In this document: in pieces, positions 51,804-61,117 of the stretch | How positions within the stretch are numbered: the stretch's first letter is position 1 | How the letters are laid out: the number at the start of each line of letters is the position of its first letter | Assembly (NCBI GenBank): GCA_964467165.1 | Contig: CAYXOL010000027.1 | Location: 5,720-69,719 of the forward strand | From: Clostridium_AD sp964467165 | Lineage (GTDB): Bacteria > Bacillota > Clostridia > Clostridiales > Clostridiaceae | DNA length: 64,000 nt | Direction of reading: 5' to 3' | Notes under the pieces: model-generated | What the model saw: the letters and a program-made list of their open reading frames with translations, nothing else | Told to the model about the DNA's origin: nothing | Databases searched by the model: none | Program-made: the position numbers and the translations under genes

Positions 51804-53051
51804 TTAAGGCTTACTAGTCATCAAAATTTGAATAGTAGGATTCACTAAAATCTTATTTACTACTTTCATAATTTCTGCCTCATTTATGTTTTCCATTCCT
51901 TTAAATTCCGATAAAATTATATTACCATCCCCATACATAATTTCATATGCACATGAACTCACACTAGTTTGAATAGATTTCTCAAGGGCTAGCATTCTTC
52001 TTAATTTGTAACTTTTACAGAGTTTTAATATATTTGCCTTGTCAAAATAACCTTTTAATTTTTTAACCTCTTCAATTTGATTGTTTATTATTTCTATTGT
52101 CTTATTTATATTCTCACAGGAAGTTCCAAGGGCAATTGTAAACAGTTTTATTCCTGTCTCATTTTTAATATTGCTGCTTATATCATAAACAAGGCCCCTT
52201 TTGGTCCTAATCTCATCATACAGTATGCTACTTGTACCTTCCCCAAAAACTAGACTAAATAGCTTTAGCGAACTAATTTCCCTTCGATTTAAATCATGTA
52301 TAGGAAAGCAATATTGAATTTTAGCACCTTGCAGGTCATCTCTATATTGAAAATAGGTGCCTGGATTATTGTTTTCGTATGTATAACCCTGTTTTTCTTT
52401 TATATTATTTTCCGTATTAACTAATTCATTGTTTAAACTACAAAGATATTTTTCCACTATATCTGAAACACATTCAAGACTCAGAGAAGATATTACGCTG
52501 ACAACACAATTATCCAAGGTATAGTGTTTATGATAAAAGTTTTTAATTCTTCCAAGCGTAATTGAGCGAATGGACTCCTCTGTACCTATAATTAAATTCT
52601 TTATTCTTCGCTTATTAAATCCATTATAAAGCATGGAATCTTCGCAAAACTTACTAGAATCATCTTTCCACTCTTTTAACTCCGCGCAAATTACATCTAT
52701 TTCTTCTTTGAACCCCTCCACTGGAAAGGTGGGATTCACAATTATATCCGAATAAATTTCAAAACCTTTTTCAAAATCTTCATCTAAAGTAGTTCCATAA
52801 TATACCACGTAAGGATAATTAGTCATTGCATTACAAAATCCAAAGGTTTCATCACATAATTTGTTAATTTGGTACTCCCCGCGAGAAGTTGTGCCCTTAA
52901 AAAGCATATGCTCTACCACGTGGGCGATTCCCAGTTCACTATTTTCCTCACAATTTGCCCCTGCATTAAACCCTATAGTGAATGATGTTAAATTATTCTC
53001 TGCATTCTTGTATATCAGCTTCACTCCGTTTTTAAGAATTATTTTTTTCAT
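51804..53051 (-). CDS. M16-family zinc peptidase
   Basis: This 415-residue protein has the inverted zinc motif HVVEHMLFKGT (HxxEH) near residue 50, with the downstream Glu in VICAELKEWKDD. The second, non-catalytic M16 domain contains QGAKIQYCFPIHDLNRREIS. It starts at ATG 53051 with GAAGGTGATTTA upstream; the open frame extends 26 codons further without a site. Related proteins process peptides such as signal or bacteriocin leaders, but the substrate here is unknown. It is divergent from gtrA. Confidence 0.87.
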   Translation of the reverse strand: MKKIILKNGVKLIYKNAENNLTSFTIGFNAGANCEENSELGIAHVVEHMLFKGTTSRGEYQINKLCDETFGFCNAMTNYPYVVYYGTTLDEDFEKGFEIYSDIIVNPTFPVEGFKEEIDVICAELKEWKDDSSKFCEDSMLYNGFNKRRIKNLIIGTEESIRSITLGRIKNFYHKHYTLDNCVVSVISSLSLECVSDIVEKYLCSLNNELVNTENNIKEKQGYTYENNNPGTYFQYRDDLQGAKIQYCFPIHDLNRREISSLKLFSLVFGEGTSSILYDEIRTKRGLVYDISSNIKNETGIKLFTIALGTSCENINKTIEIINNQIEEVKKLKGYFDKANILKLCKSYKLRRMLALEKSIQTSVSSCAYEIMYGDGNIILSEFKGMENINEAEIMKVVNKILVNPTIQILMTSKP

Positions 53052-53201
53052 TAAATCACCTTCATTTTTTATTTTGTAGATTTGTGTATTATTTATTTTT
53101 TTTTTGTTGTAAACTAATATGTGTAACAAATGGCAATATTCACTTTATAAAAAGGGTGGTGACGAATTTCTTAAACATATTTTATTTAAGAATAATTTCC
53201 T

Positions 53202-53660
53202 ATGAATAATAAACAACATTCCCTGATCCAATTTGTTAAGTATTCACTAGTTGGTGCCAGTAACATAATAATAGATATTATAATACTAAACATTCTTTCC
53301 TTTACCACAGGCATCACTAGGGGCAAAATGTTATTTGTTTTTAACCTAATTGCCTTTAGTTTTTATTCGATTTGTGGTTATAATTTGAATAAAAAATTTA
53401 CTTTTAAAGAAACTTCACATACAAGTTCTTACTTCCAATATGCCTCTGTTCTATTTATTAGTATGATTGCAAATAGTCTTATGTTAATTTTATTAACTGG
53501 TCACAACCCACTTGTTCATCATATTCATAGACCATTTAATATAGTTAAGCTAAATCATCTTTGGTTTAACATATGCATCCTAATAGATTCTATGACCATA
53601 GGTTTTCTTGGCTTTCTAATTAATAAATTTTTTGTTTTCAATAAAAAGAAAACACGCTAA
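53202..53660 (+). CDS. GtrA-family membrane protein
   Basis: The 152-residue protein has four hydrophobic segments and the family start QFVKYSLVGASNIIIDIIIL. GYNLNKKFTFKE follows. The C-terminal part, GFLGFLINKFFVF, is also typical. GtrA proteins are thought to flip or transfer lipid-linked sugars for cell-surface polysaccharide. No glycosyltransferase partner is adjacent. The ATG at 53202 lacks a good ribosome binding site, so the start is uncertain. Confidence 0.85.
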   Translation: MNNKQHSLIQFVKYSLVGASNIIIDIIILNILSFTTGITRGKMLFVFNLIAFSFYSICGYNLNKKFTFKETSHTSSYFQYASVLFISMIANSLMLILLTGHNPLVHHIHRPFNIVKLNHLWFNICILIDSMTIGFLGFLINKFFVFNKKKTR

Positions 53661-53700
53661 AGCAAGTTTTATTTAACTTTTTATTGCGTGTTTTTTTTGT
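53649..53700. terminator. Bidirectional terminator between gtrA and the topoisomerase A gene
   Basis: AAAACACGC (53649-53657) pairs with GCGTGTTTT (53686-53694) around a long A/T loop. T runs follow on both strands, serving gtrA (plus) and the gene ending at 53720 (minus). Confidence 0.7.
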
Positions 53701-53719
53701 TATTAGCATATTAAAATTA

Positions 53720-56650
53720 CTATTTTTCCACAGATTCTAAAGTAACATCCTCTACATAATCGTCTATAAGTGCATTGGTTAAGTTTTTACCTCTGCCTGC
53801 CCTATTCTGGACGTTTATATCTTTAAGTCTTATGGTTTTCTTTTCCCCTTTAAAGCAACTGATGGTTAAGTTCATTTCCTCTTCACAGGTGATAGCTATT
53901 TCATTAGAACCTTCATATTTTTTTGTTACTGCCGGTACTAAATCCACAAATATAACTTCATCATCTCTTAAGCTAATCCCAGTTACCCCTGATGCAACTT
54001 TCCCCATAAAATTAATAGTATTCACATTAAATCTTATGCACATTGCCTTTTGTGTTACCATTAGTATATCCTTATCTTCACTGTCACTGTTGATTTTCAC
54101 AGATATCAATTTATCCTCTTCCGTTTTGAGCTTATACACCATAGACCAGAAGAAATCTCCTTCTAATTCGGAAAGCTTAGTTCGTTTTGTAAATCCTTTT
54201 TTAGTAAAGAAATATATACTACTTTCTTCATTAAAATTATTAACGGAGGCAATGTCTATTATTTTATCCTCCACATTGAAATTATCTAGTAAGGTGCTAA
54301 TAAATATTCCCGTCTTATCAATATTCTGAATCATATAGCTAGGTAATTTATGAACTGCGCCCTTTTGCGTAAATATAAGCATTGTAGCAGTAGATTTAGT
54401 ATATGCACTTAAATGGGTGTTGGTTTTTCTACTTGATACTTTTATTGCACCTTTTGCATTTATGCTAACATAAAATTCTTTATAATCATACCCCTCACTA
54501 AATTCCATTTTTACCACTTCATCCTCCCAGGCGAGATTAAATAACTGAGTGCCTATAGTGTTTCTATCAATACCGCACAACGAAGGTTCTTCCACTGAAA
54601 ATTCCAAGCCTTCCTTTGTTAATACTTTCAAGAAATTTTCTTGCCTCTCCTTATCTATTACCCTAACATGAAGAAGTTTTTCATTTTCTCTTAGCCTTAA
54701 AGCAGATAATTTAGTATAGCTGGTGATAAATTTATCCAAATGTGTTTTCTTTATATTCCCTTTATTAGTAAAGAACATAAATTCCTTACTCGCCGATAAA
54801 TTTTCATTTGAAATTGTTTCAACAATTTTTTCTTTTGATAAATCTATACCTCGAAGTATGGTATCCAGTCTTTCACCTTTTTCTTTCCACTTGTATTCCG
54901 GAACTAAATCCCCTCTTAATTGATACATATTTCCAAGGTCCGTAAAGATCATTAAGGTATCTTTAGTGCTAGCTCCAATTAAATATGTATTAAAATCTCC
55001 CTCTCTATACTCTATATCTTCTATGTTGGTGTTAGACCTATTATAGGATTTCATAGGCACTCTTTTTATATAACCATCGTTTGATAGTGTTATCATAATA
55101 TCCTCTACCATGATTAACTCTTCTACATCTATTTTAGCTTCGTTATCATCTTCAATAATTTCCGAACGCCTAGGGTCATTATATTTTTCTTTAATTTCTG
55201 AGATTTCTGCTTTTATTACTTTCAAAAGTTCCTTCTCATTTTCAAGAATTTTTCTATAGCCCTTAATTAGTGCTTCCAGTTTCTTATATTCTGCTAAAAA
55301 TATTTTTATTTCAAGTCCTGTTAGCCTATATAACATAAGTTCAAGTATTGCATCGCTTTGAATGCTGGAAAACCCAAATCTAGCTATAAGATTTTCCCCC
55401 GCATCCTTCTTAGATTTTGAACCTCTTATTATTACAATAATTTCATCCATTACCTCTACTGCCTTAATAAATCCTTGTACAATATGGAATCTATTTTCAG
55501 CAACTGCAAGTTCATTTTGAGTCCTTCTAGTTACAACATCCTTTTGATGATTTAAATAGTGCATTAATATGGTTTTAAGCCCCATAGTTTGAGGTTTCCC
55601 ATTTGCAAGCGCTACCATATTAAAAGGTAAATTACATTGAAGTTCTGTTTTCTTCAATAAATATTTAAGAACTTTATTGGCAGTTTCTCTATCTGTTGAT
55701 TTTTTAAATTCTATAACAGATCTAAGTCCACTTCTATCTGATTCATCTCTAATATCCACAATGGACTCAAGTGCTTTTGCATGTTTTTTGTCCGCTGTCA
55801 TATCAGAAATAGATTGGAGTAGTTTGGCCTTGTTTTTCCTATATGGAAACTCTGTAATAACTATGCCAAGTTTCCCGTTTTCTAAAGTTTCCATTTTCAT
55901 TTTAGAACGTAGTGTTACCTTACCTTCTCCAGTTTCGTAAGCAGATTCTATAGCATTTTTGCCAATTAATATGCCACCTGTTGGTAAATCTGGCCCTTTA
56001 ATATACTTCATAAGCTGTTTTGTTGTAATTTGCTCATTATCAGCATAAGCAAGTAACCCATCTATTACCTCTCCTAGATTGTGAGGTGGTATGTTTGTCG
56101 CTATTCCTACTGCTATTCCAAATGTCCCATTTACCAGTAGATTTGGATATCTTGATGGCAGTACTGATGGCTCCTTCTCAGTATCGGAATAATTATCCAC
56201 CATGTCCACAACGCCTTTATCAATATCCCGTATCATTTCAAGGGCAATAGGTGAAAGCCTTGCCTCTGTATAACGCATAGCCGCCGCATTATCACCATCT
56301 TGACTTCCCCAATTTCCATGACCATCTATAAGTGGCTTTCTTGTGGCAAAGTTTTGAGCAAGTATTACCATTGCACCATAAACGGAACTATCCCCATGAG
56401 GATGATACTTACCAAGAATATCTCCAACTATTCTGGCTGATTTATAATAAGGCTTGTCAGGAAACGCCTTTAGCATGTATGCTCCATAAAGAATCCTTCT
56501 ATGCACTGGTTTTAAACCATCTCGTACATCTGGAAGTGCTCTGTCTCTTGCAACTTCCACAGCATAAGGAAGGTAGTTATCTGGCATTGCCTCCTCAATT
56601 GGAGTCATTATTATATTATTATCTTTTGGTATTTCAATTTTTTTTGCCAT
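53720..56650 (-). CDS. parC: Type IIA topoisomerase subunit A (ParC-like)
   Basis: The 976-residue protein has the breakage-reunion domain with GLKPVHRRILYGAY, the catalytic Tyr in AAMRYTEARLSPI, and QSDAILELMLYRLTG. A long C-terminal beta-pinwheel domain follows. A QNRAGRG sequence resembling the GyrA box lies near residue 950, not in the first blade as in gyrase. This and the distance from any replication-origin genes favour topoisomerase IV, although clostridial annotations vary between gyrase and topo IV. It follows the B subunit by 16 nt. Confidence 0.8.
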   Translation of the reverse strand: MAKKIEIPKDNNIIMTPIEEAMPDNYLPYAVEVARDRALPDVRDGLKPVHRRILYGAYMLKAFPDKPYYKSARIVGDILGKYHPHGDSSVYGAMVILAQNFATRKPLIDGHGNWGSQDGDNAAAMRYTEARLSPIALEMIRDIDKGVVDMVDNYSDTEKEPSVLPSRYPNLLVNGTFGIAVGIATNIPPHNLGEVIDGLLAYADNEQITTKQLMKYIKGPDLPTGGILIGKNAIESAYETGEGKVTLRSKMKMETLENGKLGIVITEFPYRKNKAKLLQSISDMTADKKHAKALESIVDIRDESDRSGLRSVIEFKKSTDRETANKVLKYLLKKTELQCNLPFNMVALANGKPQTMGLKTILMHYLNHQKDVVTRRTQNELAVAENRFHIVQGFIKAVEVMDEIIVIIRGSKSKKDAGENLIARFGFSSIQSDAILELMLYRLTGLEIKIFLAEYKKLEALIKGYRKILENEKELLKVIKAEISEIKEKYNDPRRSEIIEDDNEAKIDVEELIMVEDIMITLSNDGYIKRVPMKSYNRSNTNIEDIEYREGDFNTYLIGASTKDTLMIFTDLGNMYQLRGDLVPEYKWKEKGERLDTILRGIDLSKEKIVETISNENLSASKEFMFFTNKGNIKKTHLDKFITSYTKLSALRLRENEKLLHVRVIDKERQENFLKVLTKEGLEFSVEEPSLCGIDRNTIGTQLFNLAWEDEVVKMEFSEGYDYKEFYVSINAKGAIKVSSRKTNTHLSAYTKSTATMLIFTQKGAVHKLPSYMIQNIDKTGIFISTLLDNFNVEDKIIDIASVNNFNEESSIYFFTKKGFTKRTKLSELEGDFFWSMVYKLKTEEDKLISVKINSDSEDKDILMVTQKAMCIRFNVNTINFMGKVASGVTGISLRDDEVIFVDLVPAVTKKYEGSNEIAITCEEEMNLTISCFKGEKKTIRLKDINVQNRAGRGKNLTNALIDDYVEDVTLESVEK

Positions 56651-56666
56651 TTAATAAATCCCCCTT

Positions 56667-58622
56667 TTAAAACTCAGCATATTTGTACATGTAATTTTTT
56701 CTAGGCGCAACCACATCACCCATAAGGAGTGAAACCATCTTTTCTGCCTTTGCTGCATCTTCTATGGTAACCTGTTGAAGGGTCCTAGTTGTTGGATTTA
56801 GGGTGGTCTCCCAAAGTTGATCTGGGTTCATTTCTCCAAGACCTTTGTACCTTTGGATAAGGGCACCTTTCCCTATTTCTTTTTTCGTCTTAGTTAATTC
56901 CTCATCACTATATGCATACTTAGCAATTTCACCATTTTTAGTACTCTTGTATACCTTGTACAGTGGAGGCATTCCCATATAAAGATGTCCATTTGCAATT
57001 AGTTGTCTCATATATCTATAAATAAAAGTCATCCATAAGGTTCTAATGTGATATCCATCTACATCCGCATCACTTAAAATAATTATCTTGCCATATTTCA
57101 AATCTTTTTCATGATAATTTTCTAATACTCCAGTTCCAATGGCAGTGTTGAATATTTTAAGTTCTTCACTAGCCAGTACATTTTCTAATTTCTGCTTTTC
57201 AGTATTCATGATTTTACCTTTTGAAGGCATTATAGCTTGGAATCTTCTATCTCTGGCTTGCTTTGCGCTTCCGCCAGCAGAGTCTCCTTCCACCACAATA
57301 AATTCTGTAAACTCTGAATCCTTTAATGTGCATACCGCAATCTTTCCTGCAAGAGGGGCCGCTCCCTTACCTACTTTTTTCCTTTCAGCTTCATTGATTT
57401 TCTTTATTTTATCACGTCTTGATGCTGCAGAAATAGCATTACTTATTAAGCTGGTAGCCATTTCTTTATTATCTTCTATCCACTCTAAAATTTTAGTATA
57501 GCACAATTCATTCATCATGCTGTAAGCCTCATTATTCCCTAGCTTGCTTTTAGTTTGACCTTCAAAGATTGGGTTGCTTATTTTAATTCTAACTATAGCC
57601 GTCATGCCTTCTCTTAAATCGTCACCTTCAAATTCCTTATCCTTATCTTTTAAAAGATTAAGCTTTTTAGCCCCTTCTTTAAAAGCCCTAGTCATTCCTG
57701 TTTTAAATCCAGTTTCGTGAGTTCCTGATTCTGTAGTTGGTATATTGTTTACGTAACTTGCAATATATTCTGTAGTAGAATCAGTAAATTGTATACATAC
57801 TTCACCATATAATTGTAATCCATTTATTTCTTTTTCACCTTGAAAAAATATAGGTTCCTTATGCAAAATTGTTTTGCTTTCATTTAGATAATCGATAAAA
57901 TCTAGAAGGCCCCTTTCTGAATGATATTCTTTTGTAGGGTTCCCATCTTTTCGCTTATCTGTAAACACTAAGGTTATTCCTTTATTTTGAAATGCCAGTT
58001 CTTGAAGCCGCTCATCAATAACGTCTGTTTTAAATTCCAAGGTGGTAAATACATTTTTATCTGGCATAAAAGTAACTTTACTACCTGTCTTTTTTGTTTC
58101 CCCTACAATTTCAAGTGTGCTCACTGGTGTACCTGGCATAAGTCTTTTTAACTCATGATCATAAGAATATTCAAATCTTTGGGTGAATATTTTACCCTTT
58201 TGACTTATTTCAACTAGCAGCCATTCCGATAAAGCATTTACAACTGCAGCTCCAACTCCATGAAGTCCTCCAGAAGTTTTATAATTCTTATTATTAAATT
58301 TTCCACCAGTGTGAAGTTCAGTAAATACCATTTCTACACCCGATTTATTTTTAATAGGATGCATTCCTGTAGGAATACCTCTACCATTATCCACAATAGT
58401 AACACTTTTGTCTTTATTTAAAATAATTTCAGCTCTATCACCATAGCCATTAGCTATCTCATCTATAGAATTATCTAAAATTTCCCATATACAATGATGC
58501 AACCCTTTGCTTCCTGTAGAACCTATGTACATACCAGGTCTTATTCTTACAGGCTCTAGTTTTTCTAGAGAAGTGAGGTCTGTTACATCATAGGTTTGAA
58601 TTTCTTCCTTATCAAAGCTCAT
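56667..58622 (-). CDS. parE: Type IIA topoisomerase subunit B (ParE-like)
   Basis: The 651-residue ATPase subunit has GMYIGSTGSKGLHHCIWEIL, DNSIDEI, the ATP lid GGLHGVGAAVVNALSEW and the toprim motif VEGDSAGGSAKQARDR. The metal motif ILSDADVDGYHIRTLW follows. Residues IMPSKGKIMN replace the ILPLRGKILN typical of GyrB, which suggests the ParE side. GAGGATTTTT precedes the ATG. It is the first gene of the pair. Confidence 0.85.
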   Translation of the reverse strand: MSFDKEEIQTYDVTDLTSLEKLEPVRIRPGMYIGSTGSKGLHHCIWEILDNSIDEIANGYGDRAEIILNKDKSVTIVDNGRGIPTGMHPIKNKSGVEMVFTELHTGGKFNNKNYKTSGGLHGVGAAVVNALSEWLLVEISQKGKIFTQRFEYSYDHELKRLMPGTPVSTLEIVGETKKTGSKVTFMPDKNVFTTLEFKTDVIDERLQELAFQNKGITLVFTDKRKDGNPTKEYHSERGLLDFIDYLNESKTILHKEPIFFQGEKEINGLQLYGEVCIQFTDSTTEYIASYVNNIPTTESGTHETGFKTGMTRAFKEGAKKLNLLKDKDKEFEGDDLREGMTAIVRIKISNPIFEGQTKSKLGNNEAYSMMNELCYTKILEWIEDNKEMATSLISNAISAASRRDKIKKINEAERKKVGKGAAPLAGKIAVCTLKDSEFTEFIVVEGDSAGGSAKQARDRRFQAIMPSKGKIMNTEKQKLENVLASEELKIFNTAIGTGVLENYHEKDLKYGKIIILSDADVDGYHIRTLWMTFIYRYMRQLIANGHLYMGMPPLYKVYKSTKNGEIAKYAYSDEELTKTKKEIGKGALIQRYKGLGEMNPDQLWETTLNPTTRTLQQVTIEDAAKAEKMVSLLMGDVVAPRKNYMYKYAEF

Positions 58623-58692
58623 AAAAATCCTCCAGTAAAATTTTATTATACATTTGCTATTTTATATGTTTACTAGCAAAAGGTAAAGGGCT

Positions 58693-58728
58693 TTAAATAA
58701 AAAAACAGAACATTAGTTTCTGTTTTTT
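58693..58728 (-). terminator. Terminator after mnmH
   Basis: AAAAACAGAA pairs with TTCTGTTTTT around a 7-nt loop, then TTATTTAAAG on the minus strand. It lies 16 nt beyond the mnmH stop. Confidence 0.8.
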
Positions 58729-58743
58729 GGCATTTTTATTCTT

Positions 58744-59766
58744 TTATATGAATTTTGCCCAGTTTTCTATTTCTTTTGCAGCAGTTTTTATGTCTTTTAC
58801 CTTAATTTCTAATTTATAATCATATTTATTGGATGAGTGCATATACATTGGGTCATAATGCTTTATCATAAGTTCACTTACAACCTCATCATATTCAGAT
58901 TTTAAAACAGCGTTGCAGTATCTGTCAACATTTTTTTCTCCAAGATATTTTTCTAGTCTTTTTAAGCAATCAATTATTTCTTGGTTGCAATTTTCAAATT
59001 TTGTATATTCTTTGATAATAAGGTCACATCTAAATTCCATTTCTGCATCTACAAATATATGTATTCCACTTTTCATTTTTTCAAATATATAATCAGGTAT
59101 AGTCGTATTTCCTATACGCTTGCTTTCTGCTTCAATAAACACATATGAGCTTTTAACACCTCGTAGCATATTATATATCCTAGATTCAAAGGCCTTTTGA
59201 CTAGTAGTTCTTCCAAGTCCTACAGTACCTAGCAGTGATCCTCTATGATTTGCAAACCCTTCCAGGTCTAGCATATCAAATCCATCATATTCTAATTGTT
59301 TAAGTATTTCAGTTTTTCCAACACCAGTATTACCATGCAAAACAATGTATTCAACGCGATCATTAAGCTTAGGTAACTCTTCAATTACAAACTTTCTATA
59401 GCCCTTATAGCCTTCATTTATTCTCTCGATATTTACCCCTAGGGAACTAAGTAGCATCCCAATTGTTCCGCTTCTCATTCCTCCTCTAGAACAAAATAAC
59501 ACCACTTTATCATATTGTTTACTAAGTTCTTTAATTTCATCATAAATATGAAGTAATTTTTTAGATGCAACTTCCAGACCAATTCTTTTTGCTTTGTCAA
59601 TGCTTTCCTGTTTATACACAGTACCAATAATTTTTCTTTCTTCATCATCAAATAAGGGTATATTAATTGCACCTTCTATAGTTGCTTCCGTAAATTCGCC
59701 TGGACTTCTTACGTCAACTAATACATAATTTCCTTCAAGTTCTCCATATTCTGTGGTTTTCAACAT
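58744..59766 (-). CDS. mnmH: tRNA 2-selenouridine synthase MnmH (SelU)
   Basis: This enzyme geranylates and then selenates 2-thiouridine at the wobble position of certain tRNAs. About 340 residues. The N-terminal rhodanese domain has LVDVRSPGEFTEATIEGAIN and catalytic Cys in VLFCSRGGMRSGTI. The C-terminal P-loop is LHGNTGVGKTEIL, and LEGFANHRGSLLG is characteristic of the family. The start is ATG at 59766, with AGGAGGG about 9 nt upstream; the frame extends back to a TTG at 59805 inside a tandem repeat. No selenophosphate synthetase gene is in the window. Confidence 0.93.
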   Translation of the reverse strand: MLKTTEYGELEGNYVLVDVRSPGEFTEATIEGAINIPLFDDEERKIIGTVYKQESIDKAKRIGLEVASKKLLHIYDEIKELSKQYDKVVLFCSRGGMRSGTIGMLLSSLGVNIERINEGYKGYRKFVIEELPKLNDRVEYIVLHGNTGVGKTEILKQLEYDGFDMLDLEGFANHRGSLLGTVGLGRTTSQKAFESRIYNMLRGVKSSYVFIEAESKRIGNTTIPDYIFEKMKSGIHIFVDAEMEFRCDLIIKEYTKFENCNQEIIDCLKRLEKYLGEKNVDRYCNAVLKSEYDEVVSELMIKHYDPMYMHSSNKYDYKLEIKVKDIKTAAKEIENWAKFI

Positions 59767-59774
59767 TAATTTTT

Positions 59775-59864
59775 CCCTCCTGCTATTCTCCGGGGCATAA
59801 AACAATTATTAATTGTTTTCCCTCCTGTAGCTCTCTGGGGTAGAAAACAATTATTAATTGTTTT
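59775..59864. repeat. Two 45-bp tandem repeats carrying the mnmH ribosome binding site
   Basis: Units 59775-59819 and 59820-59864 have equal length and differ mainly in the middle. Each contains AAAACAATTATTAATTGTTT (a near-perfect palindrome) and a CCCTCCT which on the minus strand is AGGAGGG. The unit nearer the gene supplies the ribosome binding site. The outer unit has a duplicate site with no gene directly behind it. GGGTAG and CTACCC extend the outer palindrome to 33 nt (59838-59870). Confidence 0.9.
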
Positions 59865-59883
59865 CTACCCAGTTTTGTTTATA

Positions 59884-59925
59884 TATAAAAATAACAACCG
59901 GCAGAACAAAACTCTCCTGCCGGTT
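59884..59925 (-). terminator. Terminator of the 130-residue membrane protein gene
   Basis: AACCGGCAG (59896-59904) pairs with CTGCCGGTT (59917-59925). On the minus strand it is followed by GTTATTTTTATATA. It lies 16 nt beyond the stop at 59942. Confidence 0.85.
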
Positions 59926-59941
59926 AATATTGTAATTGCCT

Positions 59942-60334
59942 TTAATAGTGCTCTGCTCCCTTATTAGTTGCTGGAAGTAATGCTGCCGCTAATCTTATAA
60001 GATATTTTAAGCTTTCCACATCTATGTTGCTTTGAAAATTAAGCAAACCAATAGCTTCCTGTGCCTGGTTAATAGCTTTTTCCTCTTTAAATGTATTTTC
60101 ACTATTTTTGTAATTAGATTCTACATTGGCAACCACCCTTGAAATAATCCTAATGATTCTTTTTGCGTTTTCAGGTGTAGCTTCACTAGCAGATAATTCT
60201 CCAAGTATTACATACGCAAATCCAAAATAATCTTCCATTAGATTTATTTCTCTATCCTTTAACAAGTAAACTAAATATCCAAGGCCTACTACTAAAAGCA
60301 GTATTAAAACATATTGAATAACTATATCTAGCAT
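59942..60334 (-). CDS. Membrane-anchored protein of unknown function
   Basis: I do not recognise this 130-residue protein. Residues 5-26 form one membrane helix (VIQYVLILLLVVGLGYLVYL). The rest is a soluble helical domain (ENAKRIIRIISRVVANVESN, then LKYLIRLAAALLP). The overall plan resembles small holin-like or LLM-type proteins of Firmicutes, but this is only a resemblance. It starts at ATG 60334 with AGGAGGGGT upstream and ends at a strong terminator, so it is a single-gene unit. Confidence 0.7.
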   Translation of the reverse strand: MLDIVIQYVLILLLVVGLGYLVYLLKDREINLMEDYFGFAYVILGELSASEATPENAKRIIRIISRVVANVESNYKNSENTFKEEKAINQAQEAIGLLNFQSNIDVESLKYLIRLAAALLPATNKGAEHY

Positions 60335-60556
60335 CAATATACCCCTCCTTATTTGAATTTATATTACTTTATATGCCATTCAAATGTGAAAGGATACATT
60401 TTTTAACTAAATAATAAAATAATTATAATCTACTCCTGCTTATACGTCAACAGTGTTAAAGATAAATGATTCTGACATACTTACATTTTTGGCAATGAGT
60501 CTCAATACTCTTTCAACAATTTGTCCGCCTACAGAATCATCCTATTTTGAATATAA

Positions 60557-60585
60557 TCAACATTTTATGAACATGATAATATAGT
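60557..60585 (+). promoter_or_regulatory. Candidate promoter of a plus-strand small RNA
   Basis: TCAACA (60557-60562) and TATAGT (60580-60585) are separated by 17 nt. Both boxes are imperfect. The site lies about 50 nt before a strong plus-strand terminator, with no gene between. Confidence 0.4.
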
Positions 60586-60591
60586 AGTTAT

Positions 60592-60688
60592 GTTAAAGGA
60601 CAAAAGAACTAAATAATATGTAGTAGAATGATATGGGAATGTAGCTAGATGTGTGCAAATAAATCTAGCTGCATTCTTTTTTTATTTT
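60592..60688 (+). ncRNA. Candidate small RNA ending in a strong terminator
   Basis: The only plus-strand signal in the 394-nt gap between 60338 and 60731 is an intrinsic terminator: GAATGTAGCTAGAT (60637-60650) pairs with ATCTAGCTGCATTC (60663-60676), then TTTTTTTATTTT. No plus-strand gene precedes it for several kb, and flanking genes are on the minus strand. With the promoter at 60557-60585, a transcript of about 95 nt is predicted. Its longest frame is 8 codons without a ribosome binding site. The rest of the gap shows nothing recognisable. Confidence 0.45.
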
Positions 60689-60731
60689 AGTATGTAGTTT
60701 TTTTTCACAAATCATCCGTACTCGGTATTAA

Positions 60732-61097
60732 CTATCTTGTTAGTTCATTCCAATTCTCAATAATTTCATTTAGTTCTATCAGTGTACTTGGTTTATCTTT
60801 ACTAGCAATAGAGCCCCTAAGACTAGCAATATTTAAACTTATATTATATATTTCATCTCTTTCAACGCTAAATTGAATACGAGGTATGATTTTTTTCCAT
60901 GCAGTATCGATACTAACAACATCTTGATGAAGCATATTCCATTTTTCAACTTTTGCATGCTCCATGGATAGCTCTACAAAAGCAACTACATCTTCTGAAG
61001 GGTTAAGGGGGGTTTTTAAATAATTACCCCCTAACATTAACAATATAAAGGCAGTTATTGTAACTATTGGTATTAAGTAAGATATAATTTTCTTCAT
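60732..61097 (-). CDS. DUF4363 family protein
   Basis: The 121-residue protein has one N-terminal membrane helix (residues 5-25, YLIPIVTITAFILLMLGG). An exported helical domain of the DUF4363 type follows (VEKWNMLHQDVVSIDTAWKK, then ISLNIASLRGSIASKD). DUF4363 genes are typically found beside DUF421 genes, as here. Function is unknown; the pair has been linked to spore or envelope processes by context. It lies 20 nt after the DUF421 stop. Confidence 0.8.
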   Translation of the reverse strand: MKKIISYLIPIVTITAFILLMLGGNYLKTPLNPSEDVVAFVELSMEHAKVEKWNMLHQDVVSIDTAWKKIIPRIQFSVERDEIYNISLNIASLRGSIASKDKPSTLIELNEIIENWNELTR

Positions 61098-61117
61098 TTA
61101 AGCAACTCCTTTATATT

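Noticed and set aside
53775..54329. 184-codon plus-strand open frame
   Set aside because: It is antisense to the topoisomerase A gene, with no ribosome binding site or family resemblance.
59775..59870. T-box or classical attenuator before mnmH
   Set aside because: There is no T-box motif and no T run after the palindrome. The structure is a tandem repeat instead.
60468..60545. Minus-strand frame with a GGQIVERVLRLI segment slightly like a SASP end
   Set aside because: It is under 30 codons, follows a stop at once and lacks a start or ribosome binding site.
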